Source: Bacteroidales bacterium (GTDB taxonomy: Bacteria; Bacteroidota; Bacteroidia; Bacteroidales; GCA-2748055). From it: DNA of 5,535 bases. The notes below the pieces were generated by a model, which saw only the letters and a program-made list of their open reading frames with translations, searched no databases and was not told the origin of the DNA. The DNA lies in the NCBI GenBank assembly GCA_029934875.1, contig JAOZLK010000333.1, positions 1 through 5,535 of the forward strand. Direction: 5' to 3'. Each line of letters starts with the position of its first letter. The first letter of the stretch is position 1. Of this stretch, positions 1 through 5,535 are shown one piece after another. A program made the position numbers and the translations under genes.

Positions 1-476
1 TTCAGGCCTATGATGCAAAAACAGATAACTGGATCACGCTGCATAAAGTGGAAAATGAGCCCCGTTGGCCTCAGCGGTTTCAGTCCAAGGAATTCTATTT
101 TCCAAATTCTTCCTGGTACAATAATTATCGCTTAAATGTGGCATCTGCCCATGGTGTCAATATTGTACAGATGGCAGAATTTGAGTTGTTTGGCGATGTA
201 GAAATCATTAGTTCCACATCACAGCCCATTGATATTGAGGGCCCTGTGGTTTCAATCTATCCAAACCCGGCGAAGGATCATGTTAATATTGCATCCACCT
301 CCCCAATTAAGAGTGTCAGCTTGTATGATGTGTCCGGAAAGTTGCTGAAACATCTCGATCTTTATGGAGAATTTGAAGGTGCCCTGAATCTGAGTGAGGT
401 CCGGAGCGGACTCTATATTTTGAATATAGAAATGATCTCTGGAGAAGTGAACAGGTCCAGGATCATAAAGAATTGA
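1..476 (+). CDS. C-terminal part of a secreted protein with discoidin-like module and T9SS type A sorting domain (5' partial)
   Basis: The frame is open from base 3 to the TGA at 474-476, giving 157 visible residues; the true start lies outside the window. A GTG at base 48 lies inside the first domain and is not a credible start. Residues 1 to about 65 resemble the end of an F5/8 type C (discoidin-like) carbohydrate-binding module: an NWITLH strand, then RFQSKEF, YNNYRLNV and the closing QMAEFELFG, a pattern usual for such modules in Bacteroidota surface glycosidases. After a short linker, residues 80-157 form a type IX secretion sorting domain: SIYPNP (84-89), YDVSGKLL (108-115), an LNLSEVRSGLYIL strand and the terminal R-x-I-I-K-N. 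In this family the domain directs passage through the outer membrane and is usually removed, with the protein released or anchored to the cell surface. The catalytic part, if any, is upstream and unseen. The gene converges on the glycyl radical enzyme gene. Confidence 0.9.
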   Translation, partial: QAYDAKTDNWITLHKVENEPRWPQRFQSKEFYFPNSSWYNNYRLNVASAHGVNIVQMAEFELFGDVEIISSTSQPIDIEGPVVSIYPNPAKDHVNIASTSPIKSVSLYDVSGKLLKHLDLYGEFEGALNLSEVRSGLYILNIEMISGEVNRSRIIKN

Positions 477-487
477 CAGACCCTTCC

Positions 488-502
488 TCCCATGGACTGG
501 GA
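488..502. terminator. Weak hairpin in the convergent gap, possible terminator
   Basis: TCCCA (488-492) can pair with TGGGA (498-502) around a 5-base loop, 12 bases after the stop codon of the left-hand gene. Neither strand has a T-run after the stem, so this is not a classical intrinsic terminator. The only support is its position between two converging genes. The rest of 477-546 shows no gene or recognised site. Confidence 0.2.
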
Positions 503-541
503 CTTTGGGGTAATTTATGTGGAAGCTGAATATTTCTTCTA

Positions 542-573
542 AGGACCTACAATATCATTCCGTGACAGGTCCT
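542..573. repeat. 7-bp perfect inverted repeat across the stop codon of the glycyl radical enzyme gene
   Basis: AGGACCT (542-548) and AGGTCCT (567-573) are exact reverse complements separated by 18 bases. The left arm overlaps the TAG stop codon (549-547 on the minus strand); the right arm lies inside the last coding codons. It could form a weak stem at the 3' end of the minus-strand message. The loop is long and no T-tract follows, so a termination role is doubtful, and a 7-bp match can arise by chance. Confidence 0.25.
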
Positions 574-2922
574 CTCAATAATTTCGTCCTGGAGCTCCTC
601 GGCTAACTCCACAAAGTAGGCTGTGTAACCTGCCACCCGGATGGTCAGTCCCAGGTACCTCTCCGGGTGCTTTTTAGCTTCGATCAGATCTTCCCTTTTC
701 ACAACATTGAACTGGATATGGTGAATGGGCATCCTCACAAATGCCTTCAGGAAAGAGGCGAATTTTTCACGGTCCTTCATTGTATGGAAAAATGAGGGCA
801 GGAATTTCATATTCAACAGGGTTCCATTTCCTGCAAGTAGAGAGGGTATGCGGGATACAGAAGCAAGCACTGCCGTGGGTCCGTTCCGGTCCTGGCCATA
901 CATGGGGGATATCCCACCATCTGCCAGGGGCGTACACGCTAGACGCCCATCCGGGGTAGCTCCCACATTCTGGCCCATGGGAACGTGGGCTGAAACCGTG
1001 TAGAGACCGAGGATGTATTCGCCTCCCCTGAAATTCACGTGGGTCTTCAGCCTGTCATTAAAGTATTCAACCCACTTAGCACCCAGTTCATCCACCCAGG
1101 CCACATCATTCCCATATTTTGGAACACTTTCCAGGCAGCTCAAGCGTAATTCTTCCCGGTTTTTAAAATTCTCTTGAAGCGCCTGGATGAACTCTTCCTT
1201 ACCGAGCTCTTTATCCTGGTATATAAGTTTCTTAAGAACAGCCAGGCTATCTGCCACATTAGCCACCTGGATGGCCTGGATGCCCGAGAGGTTGTAATGA
1301 GCGCCCCCGGCTGTAACATCCACACCTTTTTCAAGACAATCGTCCACAACTGTAGAAAGCATGGCGGAGGGCAGGTGCCGTTGATGTGCGGCTTCCACAA
1401 ACTCACAGGCTTTGATCATCCTATCTGTGAAATGATCGATCTGCAAGACAAAGGCCTTTTCCAAATCCGCAAAACTTTGAAAATTGTTTAGGTATCCACT
1501 TTTGGGACCCATTTGTTTTCCGGTAAGCATGCACACCCCGTTATTCAGTGCCAGCTCTAGTGATTTAACCATGTTGAACATGGCTGCATCACTCCAGCCA
1601 AGCGATTTACCCTGGCTGCTCAACTCGACACATCCCACAAGCGCATAGTCCAGGGCATCCTGGTGCTCCAATCCTGCATTTTTCAATGAAGGAATAATGC
1701 TTTCGTCATTCATGATCTGAGGCATCCCACTTCCCAGTCCGATAACACGGCTGCATTCCATGACAAAGGCATGTGGTGATCCTTTATGCAAGCGAGCTGT
1801 GAGGTTTGGTTGGGGCAAAGCGATGTGGTCCTGGGCTTTCAGGAAGAGGTAGGAAAGCGTGTTGGCAGCGTCCTTACCATGCCTGGTCTGGCCACCCAGA
1901 GCGACGTTGAATCCAATGGGAAATCCGGCAAAATACCTGGCGCTATGAGCATTCCTCATATAGACGATCTGGTTGAACTTTAGAAAGAGTGCGTCTATCA
2001 ATTCAAGTGAGCCTTCCAGGTCCAGCTTACCCTCATCCAAATCCTTTTGAAAGTAGGGGAGAAGGTATTGGTCAATACGGCCAGGAGAGAAAGAGGAGGC
2101 ATTGGATTCCATGTGAAGCAACACAAAGAGAAACCAGGTGGACTGAAGAGCCTCCCGGAAGGTACGAGGGGCCTGTTCGGCCAGGTGAAGGCACATACTT
2201 TGAATCTCCTCCAGGTTTTTCCGCTTTAGAGGATCCTTCTGCTCTTCTATTTCAGATTCTGCCAGCTCGGCATAACGACGAATAAAATCGATGGCCGCTT
2301 CCAGGACCAGGCAGGTGCTGTTATAAAAGTAGGCCTGCCCCGGGCTGGCACTTTTCCTGCCCTTTCGGGCGATCTCCAGCAGGCCAGAGGGACCCAGGCT
2401 GAGCCACTTCTCCACATTAGGGCAGATGTGCCCCTGTGCATGATCTTTCTGGTTGATCTTAACCACTTTTTCAATGGCACTTAACTCATCTCCATATGCT
2501 CCATAGATATGGTCCTCCAGAGTATTCCCGGACCAGAAGGGTTCAATTTCCTCCAGAAATATCTTTTTATCCGAATCTCTTACCTGGAAAGGATCCTGGG
2601 GCCTTACGGGAAGTGAATCCAGCTCCTTTGCAATCCAGGAGATACCAGCTTCAGGAAAGATTACCCCTGCACGGATTTCCGGGGTGCGGTTTCCAATCAG
2701 TAATTCCTGGGGATCAATGGATATAGGCATTTCCCTGAGGGAAGCTGCAAGTGCTCTCGCTCTTTTCAAGCTCACAGGGGATGCTTCATTCTCCCGGTAT
2801 ATGCGGGTAATGATCCTTGCCTGGTCCACGGACAGGTATCTCGGAACGGAAACAGTCTTTTCCTTCAGAGAAAGTATCCGGTCTGTAACTGCCAGGGTTT
2901 GAATCCTTTCCTGCATTTCCAT
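547..2922 (-). CDS. Glycyl radical enzyme, pyruvate formate-lyase/glycerol dehydratase family (C-x-E dehydratase/lyase type)
   Basis: A cytoplasmic, oxygen-sensitive enzyme of about 791 residues, a normal family length. Counting from the ATG at 2922, visible landmarks are the N-terminal PFL domain with LIGNRTPEIRAG (75-86) and RPQDPF (107-112), the active-site GCVE (430-433; thiyl Cys431, codon 1632-1630, and Glu433), GQNVGATPDGR (650-660), and the C-terminal radical loop RVAGY (762-766; Gly765, codon 630-628). True pyruvate formate-lyase has two adjacent cysteines. A single Cys with Glu two residues later is typical of eliminating members such as glycerol or propanediol dehydratase, choline lyase and hydroxyproline dehydratase, so formate acetyltransferase activity is unlikely. 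Here Leu follows the Glu, and the substrate cannot be assigned. The family needs a radical SAM activase, but none is in the window. The frame is open up to an ATG at 3000; ATG2922 or ATG2934 is preferred because family-like sequence (ERIQTL) begins just after. Sampled lines look richer in G+C than the sulfatase gene. Confidence 0.93.
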   Translation of the reverse strand: MEMQERIQTLAVTDRILSLKEKTVSVPRYLSVDQARIITRIYRENEASPVSLKRARALAASLREMPISIDPQELLIGNRTPEIRAGVIFPEAGISWIAKELDSLPVRPQDPFQVRDSDKKIFLEEIEPFWSGNTLEDHIYGAYGDELSAIEKVVKINQKDHAQGHICPNVEKWLSLGPSGLLEIARKGRKSASPGQAYFYNSTCLVLEAAIDFIRRYAELAESEIEEQKDPLKRKNLEEIQSMCLHLAEQAPRTFREALQSTWFLFVLLHMESNASSFSPGRIDQYLLPYFQKDLDEGKLDLEGSLELIDALFLKFNQIVYMRNAHSARYFAGFPIGFNVALGGQTRHGKDAANTLSYLFLKAQDHIALPQPNLTARLHKGSPHAFVMECSRVIGLGSGMPQIMNDESIIPSLKNAGLEHQDALDYALVGCVELSSQGKSLGWSDAAMFNMVKSLELALNNGVCMLTGKQMGPKSGYLNNFQSFADLEKAFVLQIDHFTDRMIKACEFVEAAHQRHLPSAMLSTVVDDCLEKGVDVTAGGAHYNLSGIQAIQVANVADSLAVLKKLIYQDKELGKEEFIQALQENFKNREELRLSCLESVPKYGNDVAWVDELGAKWVEYFNDRLKTHVNFRGGEYILGLYTVSAHVPMGQNVGATPDGRLACTPLADGGISPMYGQDRNGPTAVLASVSRIPSLLAGNGTLLNMKFLPSFFHTMKDREKFASFLKAFVRMPIHHIQFNVVKREDLIEAKKHPERYLGLTIRVAGYTAYFVELAEELQDEIIERTCHGMIL

Positions 2923-3008
2923 ACTATCTCTCATCACCTTATAAATATAGCCCTTTTTCACTGGACAAACTACAAGGTATAAGCTAATTGACCTGAACAT
3001 ATGAATGA

Positions 3009-3146
3009 ATTATACGTCTAATATTTGACAGGATAATGGAAGGCCCCACTCACCAGCTCGACCTCTCATCCTTCCAGAAAGGAGTCTATTTTATCACCAT
3101 CAGGTCAAATGACTTTGTAAGGACGAGGAAGATTATTAAAATCTGA
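3009..3146 (+). pseudogene. Orphan C-terminal fragment of a T9SS sorting domain (gene remnant)
   Basis: On the plus strand the frame is open from 3009 to the TGA at 3144-3146. From the ATG at 3036 it reads 36 residues, including HQLDLSSFQKGVYFITIR and the terminal RTRKIIKI. This matches the second half of a type IX sorting domain: the L-D-L-S-S...K-G-V-Y-x-I-x-I strand pair followed by a basic K-I-I-K tail at the very C-terminus. The first half (the Y-P-N-P strand and the Y-D-x-x-G-K strand) and any cargo domain are absent. Upstream the frame is stopped at 3006-3008, and the adjoining bases belong to the start region of the opposing glycyl radical enzyme gene. Compared with the end of the gene at 1-476 it is similar in pattern but clearly different in sequence, so it is not a recent copy. 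The simplest reading is the tail of a secreted-protein gene whose remainder was deleted or displaced. Expression as a peptide is unlikely. Confidence 0.75.
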
Positions 3147-3161
3147 ATAAGTACTCTTATT
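3146..3161. terminator. Short hairpin between two converging stop codons, possible bidirectional terminator
   Basis: AATAAG (3146-3151) pairs with CTTATT (3156-3161) around a 4-base loop. The stem covers the last base of the T9SS remnant's TGA and the TAA (3159-3157) of the opposing sulfatase gene. A second small stem, CCATT (3162-3166) with AATGG (3170-3174), follows inside the sulfatase 3' end. Both stems are short and mostly AT-rich, so termination is plausible from position but weakly supported. Confidence 0.3.
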
Positions 3162-4596
3162 CCATTAATAATGGCACAGGCTTTTCAACAAATCCTGCAG
3201 GCCTGGAATTTGCAGTGGGTTTATCCCGGTCGCCGATCCAGTTTCTGGCCATCCGGGCCATCACCATCATCTCATTCACTTTTTCAGGATAGAGCTCCGA
3301 CAGATCAATGGTTTCACCAATATCATCCTTAAGCTTATACAATTTAGCTTTTCTTGGACCCAGATCTTTCCCCCACATATCTATATAGGCATCAAGAGGA
3401 AGGTGCAATTTCCAATCACCCACTCTGATGGCTTTCATTTGATCCATCAGGTAGTAGGCAAAATATGCATGAGGTGATTCGGCTGATTCTGGATTAATGA
3501 AAAGATCATAAATATTCATTCCATCAATAATCCGGTCCTGTGGCAGATCTATACCTGTAATGTGAGCAATGGTTGGTAATAAATCCATCACTGAAGATAT
3601 CTCCTTTGATACTTTCCCTTCAGGAAGGGTTCCCTTCCAGCTAACAATCATGGGTACACGGTTTCCACCTTCCATGGCTGTCCCTTTATAGCCAGACATT
3701 TCCCCGTTTGACGCTTCAGGATATGTCCTGGGCGCACCATTGTCAGATGTGAAGATGATAAGGGTGTTTTCCAGAATATCCAGCTCTTTAAGGGCTTTAG
3801 TAATTTCCCCTACCGACCAGTCAATTTCCTCAATAACATCTCCATACAATTCATTATTAGATTTCTCCACAAATTCATCGCTGGCTGAGATGGGATAATG
3901 GGGCATGGTATGTGCATAATAGAGAAAAAAGGAGCCTTTCTTATTATCCTTTATAAATTTGGTGGCTTCATCGGTATATCTTTGTGTTAAAGTAGATTGC
4001 ACAACCGGTTGTTCAATCACTGTTTCATTTCTCATTAATGGAATATGTGGGTGATCATAGGTCTGATTAATACCCCGCCATTTAAACCTGCCTTCACCTG
4101 TATCATTGCTATAGGGGACGCCATAGTAATAATCAAAACCCTGCCTGGTGGGTAAAAATTCCTCCTGATCTCCTAAGTGCCACTTCCCTATTAATGCGGT
4201 TTTGTAATCTTTTTGCTTCAGGAGTTCAGCAATGGTCAACTCTTTGGGATTTAAGCCCATTTCATCCACCGGAAAGCACACGCATTCCCCTCTGAAATTT
4301 ACTGACATATTATTCCTGACCGGGTAAGTTCCCGTCAGCAAAGCTGCCCTGGAAGGTGTGCAAAGAGAAGCACCGGCATAAAAATCCGTAAACCGGATGC
4401 CCTCTTCCGCCAGGCTGTCAATATTTGGTGTTCGGGTTAATTCGTTTCCATAGCAAGCCAGGTCTCCATACCCCATGTCATCTGTGAAAATAATGATCAC
4501 GTTAGGGGGTTTTTCCCCTGAATAGCCCTTTTGTAAAACCAGAAATGATAAACAAAAGACCAACAGACTTGATAATGTATCTTTCATGCTTTTCAT
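3157..4596 (-). CDS. Exported sulfatase, arylsulfatase A/GALNS-like (formylglycine type)
   Basis: A complete 479-residue sulfatase, the usual size for a bacterial secreted member, hydrolysing sulfate esters outside the cytoplasm. Residues 1-27 form a signal peptide (M-K-S-M-K, hydrophobic LLVFCLSFLVL, then GYSG); the Cys in the core is not in a lipobox. Catalytic landmarks: FTDD (37-40, calcium ligands), CTPSRAALLTG (79-89) with Cys79 to be oxidised to formylglycine, GKWHLG (137-142), HTMPH (229-233), TSDNG (283-287, metal ligands) and GYKGTAMEGGNRVP (302-315) with Lys304. The set is complete, so the enzyme should be active if matured; in anaerobes the radical SAM maturase anSME does this, and none is visible here. 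The signature spacing resembles arylsulfatase A and N-acetylgalactosamine-6-sulfatase, but the substrate is not deducible. A Cys-Val-Cys at 105-107 may form a local disulfide. There is no T9SS tail, so it is probably periplasmic or surface-tethered. The ATG at 4596 overlaps the TGA of the small frame upstream; ATG4587 is an alternative. No clear Shine-Dalgarno is seen, as is common in this phylum. Confidence 0.95.
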   Translation of the reverse strand: MKSMKDTLSSLLVFCLSFLVLQKGYSGEKPPNVIIIFTDDMGYGDLACYGNELTRTPNIDSLAEEGIRFTDFYAGASLCTPSRAALLTGTYPVRNNMSVNFRGECVCFPVDEMGLNPKELTIAELLKQKDYKTALIGKWHLGDQEEFLPTRQGFDYYYGVPYSNDTGEGRFKWRGINQTYDHPHIPLMRNETVIEQPVVQSTLTQRYTDEATKFIKDNKKGSFFLYYAHTMPHYPISASDEFVEKSNNELYGDVIEEIDWSVGEITKALKELDILENTLIIFTSDNGAPRTYPEASNGEMSGYKGTAMEGGNRVPMIVSWKGTLPEGKVSKEISSVMDLLPTIAHITGIDLPQDRIIDGMNIYDLFINPESAESPHAYFAYYLMDQMKAIRVGDWKLHLPLDAYIDMWGKDLGPRKAKLYKLKDDIGETIDLSELYPEKVNEMMVMARMARNWIGDRDKPTANSRPAGFVEKPVPLLME

Positions 4597-4703
4597 TGTT
4601 CGTATCTTGAAAAAAGAGATTTGTGCAATTGTTGGCTTACCTGGTTTGCCATAAGACCAGGATGCAGGCAGAACAGAAGGATTATGCTTATGAAATACCT
4701 CAT
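4593..4703 (-). CDS. 36-residue open frame with signal peptide, translationally overlapping the sulfatase (micro-ORF or gene remnant)
   Basis: The frame runs from the ATG at 4703 to the TGA at 4595-4593, which shares ATGA with the sulfatase start. It begins 12 bases after the TAA of the propeller gene. The peptide starts M-R-Y-F, has a hydrophobic core (ISIILLFCLHPGL) and a good signal peptidase I site after L-M-A (residue 19), followed by only 17 polar residues (NQVSQQLHKSLFSRYEQ). A clean signal peptide filling exactly the space between two genes and ending in a stop/start overlap is unlikely to be wholly accidental. It could encode a tiny exported peptide, act as a leader that couples translation of the propeller gene to the sulfatase, or be the surviving signal sequence of a lost secreted-protein gene. 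Its frame differs from the sulfatase frame and the sulfatase has its own signal peptide, so it is not a missed N-terminus. I recognise no family. Confidence 0.45.
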   Translation of the reverse strand: MRYFISIILLFCLHPGLMANQVSQQLHKSLFSRYEQ

Positions 4704-4715
4704 TGAAGTGCTAAC

Positions 4716-5535
4716 TTATTCTATGGCATGAACATAGCCATCTGCTGATAATACATATACCATTTTCTTATAGATGCACAGGGTGGATTCCTCCACACGA
4801 TGACCGAGCTTAAAGATCCAATGGGGTTTCCCGGTAAGCTGATCCAGACAATAGAAGAAGGGAGTATTCCCCGAAGCGATGTATACCCGTCCGCTTGCCA
4901 CAGCTGGAGCCGATAAACCGCCTCCGTCGGGAAAGGTCCAATTGATCTTAGCTGTTTCAGGATCAACACTATATACCCTGCTTGACAAAGGTACACCCCC
5001 TATACCTCTACCAACACGTGCCGTGAAGAAGGCCTTGCCATCAACAAAAGCCGGACTGGCATTAAAGCCCGAATGCACACCTTTTTCTTTTTCATTCTTG
5101 TTCCCCTCACTAAGAAGCTCACCTGTAGCAGCATCAAAGGATTGGAAAATATTGGAGCCGCTGGGCAAATATATCTTTCCGTCCTGGGCAATTAATGTTC
5201 CTGAATCGAGACCAATCCCATTTTCTTTCCAAACTACCTCTCCCGTTTTCTTATTAAAGGCATATAAAGAGTGGCTCCACGAACCAAAATATACCAGGTC
5301 ACCATCAATGGCAGGTTCAGCTGGTACAGATTTGGCGCATGGATACATCCAAACGATATGACCTGTTTCGCCATCTAAACAAACAGCATAACCACTAACT
5401 GTAGGTACATATACCAAACCATCATCTACTGCAGCTGATCCCCAAACCCATCCTCCGGGAATTGTTTGTTTCCATACCAGCTCACCTGTCTGGGCATCCA
5501 AACAATAGAAAAATCGTTCGCTCCCCTGTTGACCT
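4716..5535 (-). CDS. PQQ-like beta-propeller repeat protein, C-terminal part (5' partial)
   Basis: The frame is open from the window edge (base 5534) to the TAA at 4718-4716, giving 272 visible residues; the start lies beyond the window. A TTG at 5501 sits inside a repeat and is not a real start. Six propeller blades are marked by the pattern aromatic-x-hydrophobic-D-x-x-T-G-x-x-x-W, at about residues 10-21 (CLDAQTGELVW), 49-62 (CLDGETGHIVW), 90-102 (AFNKKTGEVVW), 130-142, 187-199 and 227-239 (CLDQLTGKPHW), with a closing DGYVHAIE strand. Blades are about 40 residues apart except the fourth-to-fifth gap of 57, which holds a charged insert (EGNKNEKEKG); the fourth blade has Ser in place of Trp and the fifth lacks the Gly. 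Such proteins are normally exported and often do not bind PQQ; they serve as scaffolds or as the propeller half of larger enzymes. An N-terminal catalytic domain outside the window cannot be excluded. It is the upstream member of a tight minus-strand array with the small frame and the sulfatase. Confidence 0.88.
   Translation of the reverse strand, partial: GQQGSERFFYCLDAQTGELVWKQTIPGGWVWGSAAVDDGLVYVPTVSGYAVCLDGETGHIVWMYPCAKSVPAEPAIDGDLVYFGSWSHSLYAFNKKTGEVVWKENGIGLDSGTLIAQDGKIYLPSGSNIFQSFDAATGELLSEGNKNEKEKGVHSGFNASPAFVDGKAFFTARVGRGIGGVPLSSRVYSVDPETAKINWTFPDGGGLSAPAVASGRVYIASGNTPFFYCLDQLTGKPHWIFKLGHRVEESTLCIYKKMVYVLSADGYVHAIE

Noticed and set aside
2940..3000. A Bacteroidota-type promoter (TTTG, spacer, TAnnTTTG) upstream of the radical enzyme on the minus strand.
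   Set aside because: Only partial matches (TAGTTTG, TATATTTA) with wrong spacing (16 bases rather than about 20) are seen, not enough to call a promoter.
529..3026. AATATTT occurs at both sides of the radical enzyme gene (529-535 and 3020-3026), considered as a target-site duplication.
   Set aside because: Seven AT-rich bases can match by chance in intergenic DNA, and no terminal inverted repeats or transposase accompany them.
4534..4596. The sulfatase as a lipoprotein because of a Cys in its signal peptide.
   Set aside because: The Cys at residue 15 is inside the hydrophobic core in L-V-F-C-L and does not fit a lipobox; a signal peptidase I type leader fits better.
4879..5361. A 160-codon open frame on the plus strand opposite the propeller gene.
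   Set aside because: It is a shadow of the minus-strand repeat protein: its sequence is low in recognisable structure, while the opposite strand encodes clear propeller blades.
1..5535. CRISPR arrays, tRNA or rRNA genes, insertion sequences.
   Set aside because: No spaced direct repeats, cloverleaf-like segments, rRNA motifs or transposase frames were seen on either strand.

Overview
The window comes from a member of the Bacteroidota. The gene at the left edge ends in a textbook type IX secretion (T9SS, Por system) C-terminal sorting domain, and a second, truncated copy of such a domain lies at 3009-3146. A glycyl radical enzyme points to an anaerobic or facultatively anaerobic lifestyle, and the exported sulfatase points to use of sulfated polysaccharides or other sulfate esters. 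Genus-level placement is not possible from this sequence.

Layout, left to right. (1) 1-476, plus strand: the last 157 residues of a secreted protein with a discoidin-like (F5/8 type C) module followed by the T9SS sorting domain. (2) 477-546: short convergent gap with only weak hairpins. (3) 547-2922, minus strand: a complete glycyl radical enzyme with the Cys-x-Glu active-site motif and C-terminal glycyl radical loop, but no activating enzyme in the window. (4) 3009-3146, plus strand: an orphan C-terminal half of another T9SS sorting domain, directly abutting the start region of the glycyl radical enzyme. (5) 3157-4596, minus strand: a complete exported sulfatase of the arylsulfatase A/GALNS type with the CTPSR formylglycine signature. 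(6) 4593-4703, minus strand: a 36-codon open frame with a clear signal peptide, whose TGA overlaps the sulfatase ATG (ATGA). (7) 4716-5535, minus strand: the C-terminal part of a PQQ-like beta-propeller protein, truncated by the window edge.

The propeller, the small frame and the sulfatase are packed in one direction with a 12-base gap and a 4-base overlap, so they look like one transcription unit for an extracytoplasmic function such as sulfated glycan breakdown. The glycyl radical enzyme is cytoplasmic. It is separated from the sulfatase by the T9SS remnant, is visibly richer in G+C in sampled lines, and may be a later insertion that cut off an older T9SS gene. A link between sulfatase products and the radical enzyme (for example dehydration of a deoxysugar-derived diol) is conceivable but unproven. 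The points most worth a second look are the T9SS remnant, the coupled signal-peptide micro-ORF, and the solo, unassigned radical enzyme.
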